Source of the DNA: Gottfriedia acidiceleris
GTDB lineage: Bacteria; Bacillota; Bacilli; Bacillales; Bacillaceae_G
Assembly (NCBI RefSeq): GCF_023115465.1
Contig: NZ_CP096034.1
Coordinates: forward strand, 2,790,001 to 2,854,000
Reading direction: 5' to 3'
Length of the DNA: 64,000 nucleotides
The notes beneath the pieces are model-generated. The model was given only the letters and a program-made list of their open reading frames with translations. It made no database searches and was not told the origin of the DNA. Of the stretch, positions 51,263 through 59,110 are shown in pieces; position 1 is the first letter of the stretch, and each line of letters opens with the position of its first letter. The position numbers and the translations under genes are program-made.

Positions 51263-51308
51263 TTTTACCCCCACTTGAACACTCAAATAATAACATCCAT
51301 GATCAAAT

Positions 51309-51341
51309 CTTATGTAACTAACGCACTGAGTTAGTTTAAAT
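51309..51341. repeat. Cassette-array repeat R10 (core only)
   Basis: GTAACTAACGCACTGAGTTA followed by GTTTAAAT; eight bases from the stop codon of the VanZ-like gene. Confidence 0.7.
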
Positions 51342-51348
51342 ATGTTTT

Positions 51349-51846
51349 TTATAAATCTGTGGTTATTTTTAGATGGTTTTTCCTTGAATTAGTGATTAAT
51401 TGAATGAGTTTAATTGGCAAATAACCTAATAACCCTCCAAAAGTATTTAAAATTAAATCATCAATGTCAAAACTTCCAAAGTCAAATAATAGCTGAATTA
51501 CTTCATAAGTTAAACTTAAACTAAAAGTTGTAATTACGATAACTTTAAAATTTTTGAACCTTTTCAATAATATTGGAAGGATGAAGCCAAAAGGTACAAA
51601 ACCTATAATGTTTCCAACTAAGTTTGTAATCCTTATATTTAAATTTATGTCAGCTAAAAACAAATAATAAATAATAGTTTTTAAAGGAATAAAATTATGT
51701 TCATGCCAACGTTCATCAATATTGTTAAATTTAAAATGACTGATTATTTCTGATGGAGAAACATATTTAAATAGTATTTGATTTGTAAGGACGACAAGAT
51801 AAAGACAAAATGCTAAGGTTAAGACAATTTTCATAAATAATTTCAT
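51349..51846 (-). CDS. VanZ family protein, cassette gene
   Basis: 165 residues with four to five transmembrane segments. VanZ marks: NFIPLKTIIYY (about 51-61), NLVGNIIGFVPFGFILPILLKR (about 75-96), YEVIQLLF and FDIDDLILNTFGGLLGY. Relatives lower sensitivity to lipoglycopeptides or polymyxin-like agents. It carries the same 3' repeat as its unrecognised neighbours, so it is a cassette of known type. Confidence 0.88.
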   Translation of the reverse strand: MKLFMKIVLTLAFCLYLVVLTNQILFKYVSPSEIISHFKFNNIDERWHEHNFIPLKTIIYYLFLADINLNIRITNLVGNIIGFVPFGFILPILLKRFKNFKVIVITTFSLSLTYEVIQLLFDFGSFDIDDLILNTFGGLLGYLPIKLIQLITNSRKNHLKITTDL

Positions 51847-51918
51847 TGATTTCTACGACTCCTAATAGTTATTAACCACTCACCCAATATAACATAATTT
51901 ACCAATTTTGTTCTATTC

Positions 51919-52010
51919 CTTATGCTACTAATCTGCCATTTTGTTGAATAAAAAAATCGACTATACAGCCAATCTTGTTGTACAACTAATGCATGCATTA
52001 GTTGTACAAG
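51919..52010. repeat. Cassette-array repeat R11 (full length)
   Basis: CTAATCTGCCATTTTGTTGA, ATCGACT-ATAC-AGCCAAT hairpin, then ACAACTAATGCATGCATTAG and TTGTACAAG. It lies 23 bp past the stop of the gene at 52034. Confidence 0.85.
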
Positions 52011-52033
52011 CACTCTACATTTATTTTAATTAC

Positions 52034-52341
52034 CTATTTACAATAAATATACCCTACCTTTTTGGTAGGGGTTCTTTTTTCTCTATACAACTCTAAAAGT
52101 AAATACAAAGGATAAATTGCAACTGCAAAGCATAATACTCCGATAATCTTCAATTTTTTATCGGTATATATCAGATTCATTACTCCTAATAAAATGAAAG
52201 TAATCATTTCAAATATATTTTTCATAAACTCGCTATGGTTTGAGGGCTTATTAATATCAATTAGCATAAAAATCGTCAAAGCAATTATGTCTAATATAAA
52301 TAAATAAATGGTTTAGGTATTCTTTTTTCATTTTTTTCCAT
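52034..52341 (-). pseudogene. Small membrane protein with a frameshift, cassette gene
   Basis: A good start (ATG 52341 after AGGGG) encodes MEKNEKRIPKPFIY and then stops, but the other frame continues FILDIIALTIFMLIDINK into the rest of an about 100-residue protein with three hydrophobic stretches, ending 52034. A slip in the ATTTATTTATATT tract near 52295-52300 explains it. It may be related to small Bacillus membrane proteins such as DUF3953; unsure. Confidence 0.55.
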
Positions 52342-52398
52342 TTTGATTTTACCCCTTTGTTTGTTAATTGTAGTAATTATACGTTGTAAATCCACTAC

Positions 52399-52417
52399 TG
52401 TAACTTGGGGGATTTCA
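52399..52417. promoter_or_regulatory. Conserved cassette leader motif, copy 2
   Basis: TGTAACTTGGGGGATTTCA, about 60 bp upstream of the start at 52341. See copy 1 at 48164. Confidence 0.45.
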
Positions 52418-52445
52418 GCCTTTTCCACATGATTTTCGGATAATC

Positions 52446-52536
52446 CTTATTGAACTAATCTGCCATTTTGTTGAATAAAAAAAATCGACTATACAGCCTC
52501 TTGTTGTTCAACTAATGCATCATTTAGTTGCATAAG
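52446..52536. repeat. Cassette-array repeat R12 (full length)
   Basis: AACTAATCTGCCATTTTGTT, ATCGACT-ATAC-AGCC, then CAACTAATGCATCATTTAG and TTGCATAAG. No gene follows before R13, so this unit looks empty or eroded (52540-52730 has no open frame). Confidence 0.8.
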
Positions 52537-52728
52537 ACCTACTTCATTTTCACGAATATCAGAATATCCTATACATTTCTAGTTTAAATAAATTAGCTTA
52601 ACTGTAATTAAAAATGTCAAAAATTACCACTATAAAAAATCGCACTATTATTATATTTACGAATACTTTATATTAACTCGTCTATTGGTGGGGGCGAGGG
52701 GGACAAGCAAGCTACACTTCTTTCAATA

Positions 52729-52762
52729 GCAAAAAGGGTCTTCAATAGAAGATCTTTTTTTG
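52729..52762 (+). terminator. Terminator hairpin
   Basis: GGTCTTC-AATA-GAAGATC followed by T7. Confidence 0.65.
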
Positions 52763-52769
52763 TTGCTAA

Positions 52770-52796
52770 TTCAACTAATGCGTTAGTTGCATTAAA
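52770..52796. repeat. Cassette-array repeat R13 (core only)
   Basis: TTCAACTAATGCGTTAGTTG then CATTAAA, 13 bp from the stop codon of the truncated gene at 52809. Confidence 0.7.
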
Positions 52797-52808
52797 ATAC
52801 TGTGTTAT

Positions 52809-53110
52809 TCAGTATCTTTTTTTCATTTTTGACAGGGTAAAGAAAACATCGTGTGTTGTTAATGCAATTACTGTTTCATTCTTCTCAAAAAAGCGAGCAG
52901 CACCTAATTGATCTTCCTCATGCTCTACCCAACCTTTACTTTTGATTACTTTCAAGTAGTTGGCTGGAATACTTTTAATTTCATCTGCTTCTTTCCATTT
53001 ATACTTAGCGTACTTTTCTATATTAAGATTTTCCCCTTTTCCCCCTGTTAATTTTGCATTTTCAGGAATCGGAAAGTTTGAGTGAGTAGCTAAAGGTTTA
53101 TATGATAATT
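52809..53110 (-). pseudogene. 5'-truncated cassette gene
   Basis: An open frame with no start codon runs from the edge of repeat R14 and encodes YKPLATHSNFPIPENAKLTG, IPANYLKVIKSKGWVEHEED and FFEKNETVIALTTHDVFFTL. It is the C-terminal part of a type of small Bacillus lipoprotein or secreted protein I have seen with the ATHSDFPIP-like motif. Its N-terminal half, including any signal peptide, is missing exactly at the repeat. Confidence 0.6.
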
Positions 53111-53207
53111 AAACTAATCTGCCATTTAGTACAACAAAAAATGGACTAATGAAGACAGTCGATCGTTATTTAACTATCCTGAAAATTACTATTTTCAGGA
53201 TAGTTGT
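53110..53207. repeat. Cassette-array repeat R14 (variant core)
   Basis: AACTAATCTGCCATTTAGTA arm, then a divergent core that is a perfect 15-bp palindrome AACTATCCTGAAAAT-TACT-ATTTTCAGGATAGTT (53171-53204). Confidence 0.75.
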
Positions 53208-53232
53208 GGTAGACTCAACAATGAGTTTGCTC

Positions 53233-53544
53233 TTATTTTTCTTTTTTTGTGAAAAAAGTAAGTACGAAAGGAATCAGAGGTACTAGCACAAGTAATCTAA
53301 ACCAATTCTCTGATGCAATAAAAAAATACAGAGTTGGAAGTAATAATACAATTCCACTTATTAGTAATGATGTCCAAGATTTTTTCCAAAGACCCCATGC
53401 AAATAGAATCAATCCAGAAAACATTAATACCCAAAAAATGAGACTTACCCAATCGATAACAACTGGAGCATCGATAACAATTGGAGCAGGTATTTCCGAA
53501 GTTCCACTTGCATCATCTACTAAAGTCACATTTCTTATCCTCAT
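53233..53544 (-). CDS. Small membrane protein (103 aa), cassette gene
   Basis: Start set at ATG 53544 (MRIRNVTLVDDASGTSEIPA) after GAGGTGG. A polar N-terminus of about 20 residues is followed by three hydrophobic segments (about 29-50, 57-77 and 82-100) and a KKEK tail. Not recognised. Confidence 0.65.
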   Translation of the reverse strand: MRIRNVTLVDDASGTSEIPAPIVIDAPVVIDWVSLIFWVLMFSGLILFAWGLWKKSWTSLLISGIVLLLPTLYFFIASENWFRLLVLVPLIPFVLTFFTKKEK

Positions 53545-53668
53545 TATTCCACCTCTTATCAAAAAGAAAAGTTTTATAATAAATATTAAATATAAATATC
53601 AAATAGACCTTCTTACAACAATACCAACTGTCAACACAACGAAAGACTGTAAAACAGTTCTTGATGAT

Positions 53669-53700
53669 CTTCAACTAACGCACTGCGTTAGTACAATAAG
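53669..53700. repeat. Cassette-array repeat R15 (core)
   Basis: TTCAACTAACGCACTGCGTT followed by AGTACAATAAG, directly before the stop codon of the macro-domain gene at 53704. Confidence 0.8.
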
Positions 53701-53703
53701 GAA

Positions 53704-54216
53704 TTAATTTATATTAGTGCAAATTTGATAATTTTCTTCATCAAAACATACAAAAACAACTTCTTTAATTCCTTCATTGTTTTCAAGGTATTCGTTTACC
53801 GTTTTTACTGCAATTTGAGCTGCAGGTATTTTCGGGTATCCATAAATACCAGTGCTGATGTTTGGAAAGGCAATGGTTTCAATTCCATTTGTACGTGCCA
53901 AATCAAGCGAATTTAAATAACAACTCCGTAATAGAACATCTTCGTTTTTATTTCCTGCGTTCCACACTGGACCAACTGTATGAATTACATACTTTGCCAG
54001 CAAGTTCCCACCGGTTGTAATCACAGCGGCCCCTGTTTGACAACCGCCTTGTTTGTTTCTTATAGCTACGCATTCTTCGTATAAACCTTTTCCTGCCGCA
54101 CGATGAATAGCACCATCAACTCCTCCGCCGCCAAGCAGGCTTGAATTTGCTGCATTGACAACGGCATCAACGGTTTGTTTGGTGATATCGCCTTTAATTA
54201 CTTTTATTTCTCCCAT
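53704..54216 (-). CDS. Macro-domain protein (O-acetyl-ADP-ribose deacetylase type), cassette gene
   Basis: I set the start at ATG 54216 (170 aa), eight bases after AAGGG. The MacroD/YmdB signature is complete: [24 protein letters not shown] (about 19-42), [22 protein letters not shown], and [17 protein letters not shown]. It probably removes ADP-ribose or acetyl-ADP-ribose. It is the best-known enzyme in the array and ends with a core repeat like the others. Confidence 0.93.
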   Translation of the reverse strand: MGEIKVIKGDITKQTVDAVVNAANSSLLGGGGVDGAIHRAAGKGLYEECVAIRNKQGGCQTGAAVITTGGNLLAKYVIHTVGPVWNAGNKNEDVLLRSCYLNSLDLARTNGIETIAFPNISTGIYGYPKIPAAQIAVKTVNEYLENNEGIKEVVFVCFDEENYQICTNIN

Positions 54217-54331
54217 TTTCATCACCCTTCGTTTTAATTAAAAACGATTTAATCATTCTATCTTTGATGTAATTCTAGCCAAAAATAATTGACTACTTAA
54301 TCCTTAAATTTTACATTCTTGTTTAATCTTT

Positions 54332-54352
54332 TGTAATTTGGGGATTTTTTCA
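54332..54352. promoter_or_regulatory. Conserved cassette leader motif, copy 3
   Basis: TGTAATTTGGGGATTTTTTC, about 115 bp upstream of the macro-domain gene start. See copy 1 at 48164. Confidence 0.4.
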
Positions 54353-54470
54353 TTTTTTACTTAAAATTTCTCATAATCTTTATGCAACTCAATTTAGATA
54401 CATTGAAAGTAATGAAATAAACTTATTAAACAAAGTGAATCATTTAGTAACACAAAATGTTCAAATTTCA

Positions 54471-54486
54471 TGTGAAAAAAGTCACA
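54471..54486. promoter_or_regulatory. Fnr/CRP-type box
   Basis: TGTGA-AAAAAG-TCACA fits the Fnr consensus perfectly. A TATGTA at 54505-54510 places it near -39 for the doxX gene. Confidence 0.65.
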
Positions 54487-54588
54487 AATATTGTGTACAA
54501 TAAGTATGTAATCAAGAAACAACAAAGTAACAAGAAACAAGAAAACAGAAGTAAATTAATTAAAATAAAACTTGCTGAGGTAATATAT

Positions 54589-55113
54589 ATGTTTATCAAT
54601 TTCTTAAGAACTAATAAAGTGGCAGCTGCTGTATTAACTATTTTTCGTCTTTATGTAGGATATGAATTCATACATGCAGGTTGGGGTAAGTTATCGGCTG
54701 GTGGATTTGACGCTTCAGGTTTTTTAGGATTTGCAGTAAAAAGTGCAACAGGTGAACATCCGGCAGTACAAACTTGGTGGGCAGACTTTTTAACAAATTT
54801 TGCAATACCACATGTTGATTTATTTAACTTCTTAGTGCCAATTGGTGAATTTGCAATCGGTCTTGGATTAATTCTTGGTTGCTTTACTAAAACTGCAACA
54901 TTCTTCGCTTTAATGATGAACTTTGCATTCATGTTTAGTGGTACAACAAGCATCAACCCACAATTAGTATTATTAAGTACATTCATCATTGTTGCTGGAA
55001 CAAATGCAGGTCAATTTGGTTTAGATTACTTCATTACAAAATTTGGTACTAAAAAATTTCCAAAAATAAACGAGTTAAAAGAAAATAGTTATCTTATGAA
55101 AAAAACAGCTTAA
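54589..55113 (+). CDS. DoxX family membrane protein (intact copy)
   Basis: Start set at ATG 54589 (174 aa) after GAGG. Four transmembrane helices; DoxX motifs RLYVGYEFIHAGWGKL (about 19-34), FLVPIGEFAIGLGLILG and NAGQFGLDYF. Homologues such as CatD and MhqP in B. subtilis act with quinone or catechol stress, and MadA-like ones in respiration. A perfect Fnr-type box upstream suggests oxygen-linked control. Two other copies in the window (45190 and 45615) are broken. Confidence 0.88.
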   Translation: MFINFLRTNKVAAAVLTIFRLYVGYEFIHAGWGKLSAGGFDASGFLGFAVKSATGEHPAVQTWWADFLTNFAIPHVDLFNFLVPIGEFAIGLGLILGCFTKTATFFALMMNFAFMFSGTTSINPQLVLLSTFIIVAGTNAGQFGLDYFITKFGTKKFPKINELKENSYLMKKTA

Positions 55114-55135
55114 TTAAAAATAATGATATAGATAA

Positions 55136-55163
55136 AGGGCTATCAATTGATAGTCCTTTTTTT
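55136..55163 (+). terminator. Terminator of doxX
   Basis: GGACTATCAATTGATAGTCC-type stem (AGGGCTATCA/TGATAGTCCT) followed by T7. Confidence 0.75.
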
Positions 55164-55291
55164 ATTAGGCTACCTTGAAAATTAACCTTAAAAAAGGCAA
55201 CACAAAAGTAAGAGATCTTAAATCTTTTTTTTAAATCCCATGTTTACCTTTTATACTAGTCAGGATTAACAGGGTTAAGCCGTTTTTTCCG

Positions 55292-55588
55292 TTAAAGTAG
55301 CGTCGTTACTTGTAATGTTGCCTTTCTTTTTCCAAATAACTCGACATATAATCTTAACCTTAAAGAGTGTATATAAGTTGATTTTGGATCTTCTTCATCA
55401 TAGGGGTAACCTCTTACAAAAAAATCAATAATTTCATCAACGTTTTTGTCGACGATTTCGATTTTGTTAGTGATCTCAGATAACTTATTAATAATAACCT
55501 GTATAGTTTTCGTTTTCTCTTCTTTTAATTCCAACAAGAAACTAACTTCAAGGAAAGGACCACCTTTCAACCATTGTGCCCACTCCAT
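55292..55588 (-). CDS. Hypothetical protein (98 aa)
   Basis: ATG 55588 lies ten bases after AGGAGG (a TTG at 55591 is also possible). The product is helical and charged (KTKTIQVIINKLSEITNKIE, VDKNVDEIIDFFVRGYPYDE) with a basic tail ending KATLQVTTLL. No hydrophobic segment and no family recognised. Confidence 0.55.
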   Translation of the reverse strand: MEWAQWLKGGPFLEVSFLLELKEEKTKTIQVIINKLSEITNKIEIVDKNVDEIIDFFVRGYPYDEEDPKSTYIHSLRLRLYVELFGKRKATLQVTTLL

Positions 55589-55591
55589 CAA

Positions 55592-55829
55592 TGATTCCTC
55601 CTAAGTCAACTGATAACTACATTCTAAATTCTATTTTCTTATTCAAACGATATGAACGAAACTGTCAACTCACCATACCCAAATGGTTTTGATTTTATGT
55701 TTTAGACAGACTTATTCTAAGACTACCAACTTAGTTTTTTATTTTTACTAAGTCTGTGAATTACCATTCTTATAGGTAAGAATAAATGTTTTTATTTTCA
55801 AACCTTAAGAATAACCTCCTTAAAACCTT
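55592..55829. other. Intergenic region, nothing recognised
   Basis: AT-rich non-coding sequence between the hypothetical gene and the IS110-type remnant. Confidence 0.3.
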
Positions 55830-56210
55830 GGCACGAAGGCAAAAATTATCAACAGTGATTTACAATCTGATATGCGTGGGTTGGTTACCACATTTCATTC
55901 TATCCGTTACGGAGCTGCCTCGATCTATCCGCGCACGTTTAGTATTTTACCTAGTGCATAGTTGAACTAGAGGGTTCTCCTTACCGTGTTTGCCACCGAG
56001 CCAAAATTTCAATTTTAGTTAGACTTTAGATTTCAAATTTCCTTTAATGTTTCGAGTGAAAATTTAGCTATTAAGCAACAGATTGGTTTAACTTTTGATC
56101 CTCAATACTACATCCAAATGCCCAGATAAATCCAATTAATTCACGAGCTACGGCTACAACCGCAATTCTTGCCAAGTGCAACCTACGATAAGCAAAATGG
56201 AGCAGTTTCG
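55830..56210 (-). mobile_element. IS110/IS1111-type element remnant: transposase C-terminus and structured right end
   Basis: On the minus strand 56093-56210 encodes HFAYRRLHLARIAVVAVARE followed by LIGFIWAFGCSIEDQ and a stop, like the C-terminus of IS110-family transposases (I/V-AVVAVAREL-x-GFIWA). The next roughly 230 bp (to about 55830) are G+C-richer and non-coding, with blocks such as GGTGGCAAACACGG and CGTGCGCGGATAGATCGAGG. This is where IS1111-group elements keep their guide (bridge/seek) RNA. Everything upstream of the C-terminus is lost. Confidence 0.55.
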
Positions 56211-56215
56211 TTCAT

Positions 56216-56336
56216 TATGACTATCCTGCCTTAGCTAAATAAGGAAATCAACAATCCTTTTAACAGATTCAAAAAGAAAAAAGATAGAAACTATTGCTTC
56301 TATCTTTTTTGAGTTAACGCACTCGTAACTATTACA
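56216..56336. repeat. Cassette-array repeat R18 (degraded)
   Basis: GACTATCCTGCCTTAGCTAA, a terminator hairpin (AGATAGAA...TTCTATCTTTTTT, 56280-56310) and a worn core GAGTTAACGCACTCGTAAC. It lies 18 bp past the stop of the AAA ATPase gene and marks the right end of the array. Numbers R16-R17 are not used. Confidence 0.5.
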
Positions 56337-56353
56337 CGAAATAATAAAATCAA

Positions 56354-57628
56354 TTATTCAAAAGAAAATCCCACAGTTTGATTCTTTTGCCAATTTTGTT
56401 TTTTTTGTTTACGTAAAGTTGATCTCATTTCGTCGCATAGTCGAATGATATCTACTTTTTGTTCACAGTCCCACTCAATTATGATTGAGATATATAACTC
56501 ATTTAATTGAGCATATGAGAAGTCATTCGTTGAATCGATTAGTAGTTGTAGTTCTTCATTGTTTAAAATTCGATTTAGCTTTTTCTTTTGTAAGTATTCA
56601 GAACGCATTTCTTTTGTTGGTTGTTTAATTTCATATGCTCGATCAAATCTTCCGGAGCGATTCATTAAAGCTGGATCGATTTTTTCAGGATAATTAGTCG
56701 TTCCAATTAAAAATAATCCTTCTTTAGAAGTTGCCCCATCAATCGTGTTTAAGAATACTGAGCGAACTGAAGGAGGCATGCTATCAATATCCTCGATAAC
56801 TAGTACCATTGGCGTTAATTTTAACACTGAACTAAAGACCTCTTTAATGGTGTAACTTGATGTATATTCAGTAATTTGCCAATATGCAACCGGTGCGTTA
56901 ATACTACTGGCAATTGATTTTACTAATGTTGTTTTTCCATTTCCTGGATTTCCATATAATAAAAATCCTCGTTTATATGGGATATCATATGTTTTAAAGA
57001 AATCTCGACCTTCATTAAAGAAATGGTCAATCGATCGATAAATTTCTCTTTTTAATGATTCTTCTAAAAATACATCTTCCCTACTAACCATTTTGGTAAT
57101 ATTTTCAATTGATGTTTCGACACCATCATCTGTATCGGTATAGACTGTTACATAATTTTTAATATAATCTCGTTTTCTTTTTAATACGTATTGAAAAAAG
57201 GATGAAAGACATGAATCATTTTTAGCAAAAATCAGGTCTCTGTTATATTGATTATCCGCTTCAAATATCATCGCTTTCGATAAAGCTACTCCGTAATTCG
57301 GATAATAATATAATCCATTTTCAACCCTTGGCTTAATGATCAGTTCCAATTTTTTATCAGTGTGATTCGAAGAAATAGTTTTTGTTTCAAGCTCATTATA
57401 AATATGGCTGATTAATTGAACTTCACTCGATTCTTCTTTAAGATCTTCTTCTAGAATTTCCCAGATTTCATTTGTAGTATCCTCATCTGAATACATTTGA
57501 AAATCTACTCCAAATGTATCAATTAGCTGACTTTGAATAGTTGAAATGATCTTTCCGTAATCGTAGTAATAAGGTAATTTATTTCGTTCCATATCCTTCG
57601 AATCAAATAATACATTTATTTTTGTCAT
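56354..57628 (-). CDS. AAA family ATPase (BCS1/FtsH-like single AAA module)
   Basis: Start set at ATG 57628 (424 aa, MTKINVLFDSKD) after AGGAG. An N-terminal domain of about 210 residues with no recognised motif precedes one AAA module: Walker A GNPGNGKTTL, Walker B MVLVIEDIDSMP, sensor 1 FLIGTTNYPEKIDPALMNRSGRFD and arginine finger. This layout resembles BCS1-like and other stand-alone AAA proteins common in Bacillus, whose clients are unknown. The degraded repeat at its 3' end suggests it may be the last cassette. Confidence 0.85.
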   Translation of the reverse strand: MTKINVLFDSKDMERNKLPYYYDYGKIISTIQSQLIDTFGVDFQMYSDEDTTNEIWEILEEDLKEESSEVQLISHIYNELETKTISSNHTDKKLELIIKPRVENGLYYYPNYGVALSKAMIFEADNQYNRDLIFAKNDSCLSSFFQYVLKRKRDYIKNYVTVYTDTDDGVETSIENITKMVSREDVFLEESLKREIYRSIDHFFNEGRDFFKTYDIPYKRGFLLYGNPGNGKTTLVKSIASSINAPVAYWQITEYTSSYTIKEVFSSVLKLTPMVLVIEDIDSMPPSVRSVFLNTIDGATSKEGLFLIGTTNYPEKIDPALMNRSGRFDRAYEIKQPTKEMRSEYLQKKKLNRILNNEELQLLIDSTNDFSYAQLNELYISIIIEWDCEQKVDIIRLCDEMRSTLRKQKKQNWQKNQTVGFSFE

Positions 57629-57751
57629 GCAATTCTCCTTTGTTTTCAAATCTTTCTTATAATTCTAAATCCTTAGTTTCTATAAGTCTAGTGTTGAAAG
57701 GATTAGACTTTCATTATTTTTTATCATTATGATCTGTATTCATGAAAAACA

Positions 57752-57790
57752 CCAAAACCCCACAAGGATCTTTTATTTCCATTGTGGGGT
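57752..57790 (-). terminator. Terminator of the VanW gene
   Basis: ACCCCACAA and TTGTGGGGT stem with an A-rich left flank, 20 bp past the stop codon. Confidence 0.8.
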
Positions 57791-57809
57791 GTACTTAGTA
57801 TGTATTAAT

Positions 57810-58787
57810 CTAATCTCCTACTGACTTATGCGGTGGAATTATTTTTCCCTTTCTAGAAGGATTTGAAGAATGCTTGTCTTCTTCTGTATTTATTTCTTCA
57901 GGTAAACGAGTTGGAGCTATAGGGACATTTCTTACTTCATAATTGATTACATCGGAAGAATGAAGTGTAACGATCATACTTCCACCATATTGTTTTGCTC
58001 GAATTAGAATGGGCTGATTATATTTATTTTGAAAACGGAAGTCTGGTCCATACCAACTAACAGTAGCATCACGTCCTGCCGGTACATATGGTACTCGTCT
58101 ACTATGGGTATACCTTTCAATAATTTTTAGACCAGCGCGATCTACTGCATTAAAGAGAGTAGAGGAAACTTGACATATTCCTCCTCCTACTCCTTCAGAC
58201 AATTCTCCCCTTACAATGATTGGTGCACGTTTATAACCCTTTACTCCACTTCTCTCTCCAACTACCTTATTAAAAGAAAAAACTTCATTTGGGAAAACTA
58301 CGTAATTATCAATTGCTTTTGCTGCTAGTGAAATATTATGTACCCGACTTTTATTATTCGAATTAAAGTAGGTTACATATTGTCCAATTTGTTGAATCCT
58401 AATATGAGCTAATAATTCACTATCGACTTTAGGATAAATATCTAACTCCGGTACTTCAATCTTAGATGGTCCTTTACTATAAAAATAGGTAGTAAATTTA
58501 TCCTTAAACTCTTTTTTATAAAGCCTGTATCCTACCTGTCCCGGTACAATCCTACCTTGTTCATTGATTGTCGCATTTATAGGGTTACGATAAATTTGTT
58601 GATCAAGTTTTTCAATAAATTCATTAAACTTTTTATCGTTTATCAATGGTGTACCCGGAAGTGACATTGTAAAATCTTCACGATTAACTACTGCAATTGG
58701 ATGGCCTTGTTGAATAATAGTTAAGCTGTCAGGAAGTTCAACTGATTGCGTCATTAATAAAAAACTTGCTAGTAATTTTTGAATCAT
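57810..58787 (-). CDS. VanW family protein (YoaR-like)
   Basis: 325 residues. A short hydrophobic N-terminus (MIQKLLASFLLM) may be a signal or anchor. The middle is the conserved VanW core: HNISLAAKAIDNYVVFPNEVFSFNKVVGERSG (about 155-186), GGGICQVSSTLFNAVDRAGL, and RYTHSRRVPYVPAGRDATVSW. VanW-like proteins are surface-located and linked with cell-wall binding; no enzymatic role is settled. The C-terminus is polar and low in complexity. ATG 58787 follows GGGGTG. Confidence 0.9.
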   Translation of the reverse strand: MIQKLLASFLLMTQSVELPDSLTIIQQGHPIAVVNREDFTMSLPGTPLINDKKFNEFIEKLDQQIYRNPINATINEQGRIVPGQVGYRLYKKEFKDKFTTYFYSKGPSKIEVPELDIYPKVDSELLAHIRIQQIGQYVTYFNSNNKSRVHNISLAAKAIDNYVVFPNEVFSFNKVVGERSGVKGYKRAPIIVRGELSEGVGGGICQVSSTLFNAVDRAGLKIIERYTHSRRVPYVPAGRDATVSWYGPDFRFQNKYNQPILIRAKQYGGSMIVTLHSSDVINYEVRNVPIAPTRLPEEINTEEDKHSSNPSRKGKIIPPHKSVGD

Positions 58788-59110
58788 AGTCGTATTTCAC
58801 CCCAACATTAGTATGAACAAGATTCAATACTTTCATGTTTTTTCATTATAGTCATACTCGCATGCTTTTTCTTTCCGATACCTTTTTACCATAAAAATAG
58901 AGAAGAACTTTTCGTCTTCTCTAAGTATTTTTACAGTTTATTAATTGTTTTTTGAATGATTTAATAGAACGTATCGTTGCCACTTAATTCTACAGGCTTT
59001 ATTTCTAATTGAGACCAAATTGGAAATTGTTCATTCATTCATTCATTTTTGTACTAATTCAACATTTATTTTATCCATTTAATCTCCCAGTCTAATAGAT
59101 ATTTTTTATT
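58788..59110. other. Intergenic region
   Basis: Contains a terminator-like hairpin at 58899-58923 (AGAGAAGA...TCTTCTCT) and four ATTC tandem repeats near 59031-59047. No gene. Confidence 0.45.

Noticed and set aside
55834-55852. Another sigma-54 promoter (TTGGCACGAAGGCAAAA)
   Set aside because: The TTGGCAC half is good, but there is no GC 10 bases after GG, and it lies inside the IS110-type remnant with no gene downstream.
44964-56336. CRISPR array
   Set aside because: The repeats are palindromic, unevenly spaced (hundreds of bases), diverged, and separated by genes rather than short unique spacers; no cas genes are in view.
44964-56336. Classical integron with attC sites
   Set aside because: The core does not fit the RYYYAAC/GTTRRRY consensus exactly, most genes face one way without an IntI gene or attI, and the only recombinase is a truncated XerC-like one. 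I therefore call it cassette-like, not an integron.
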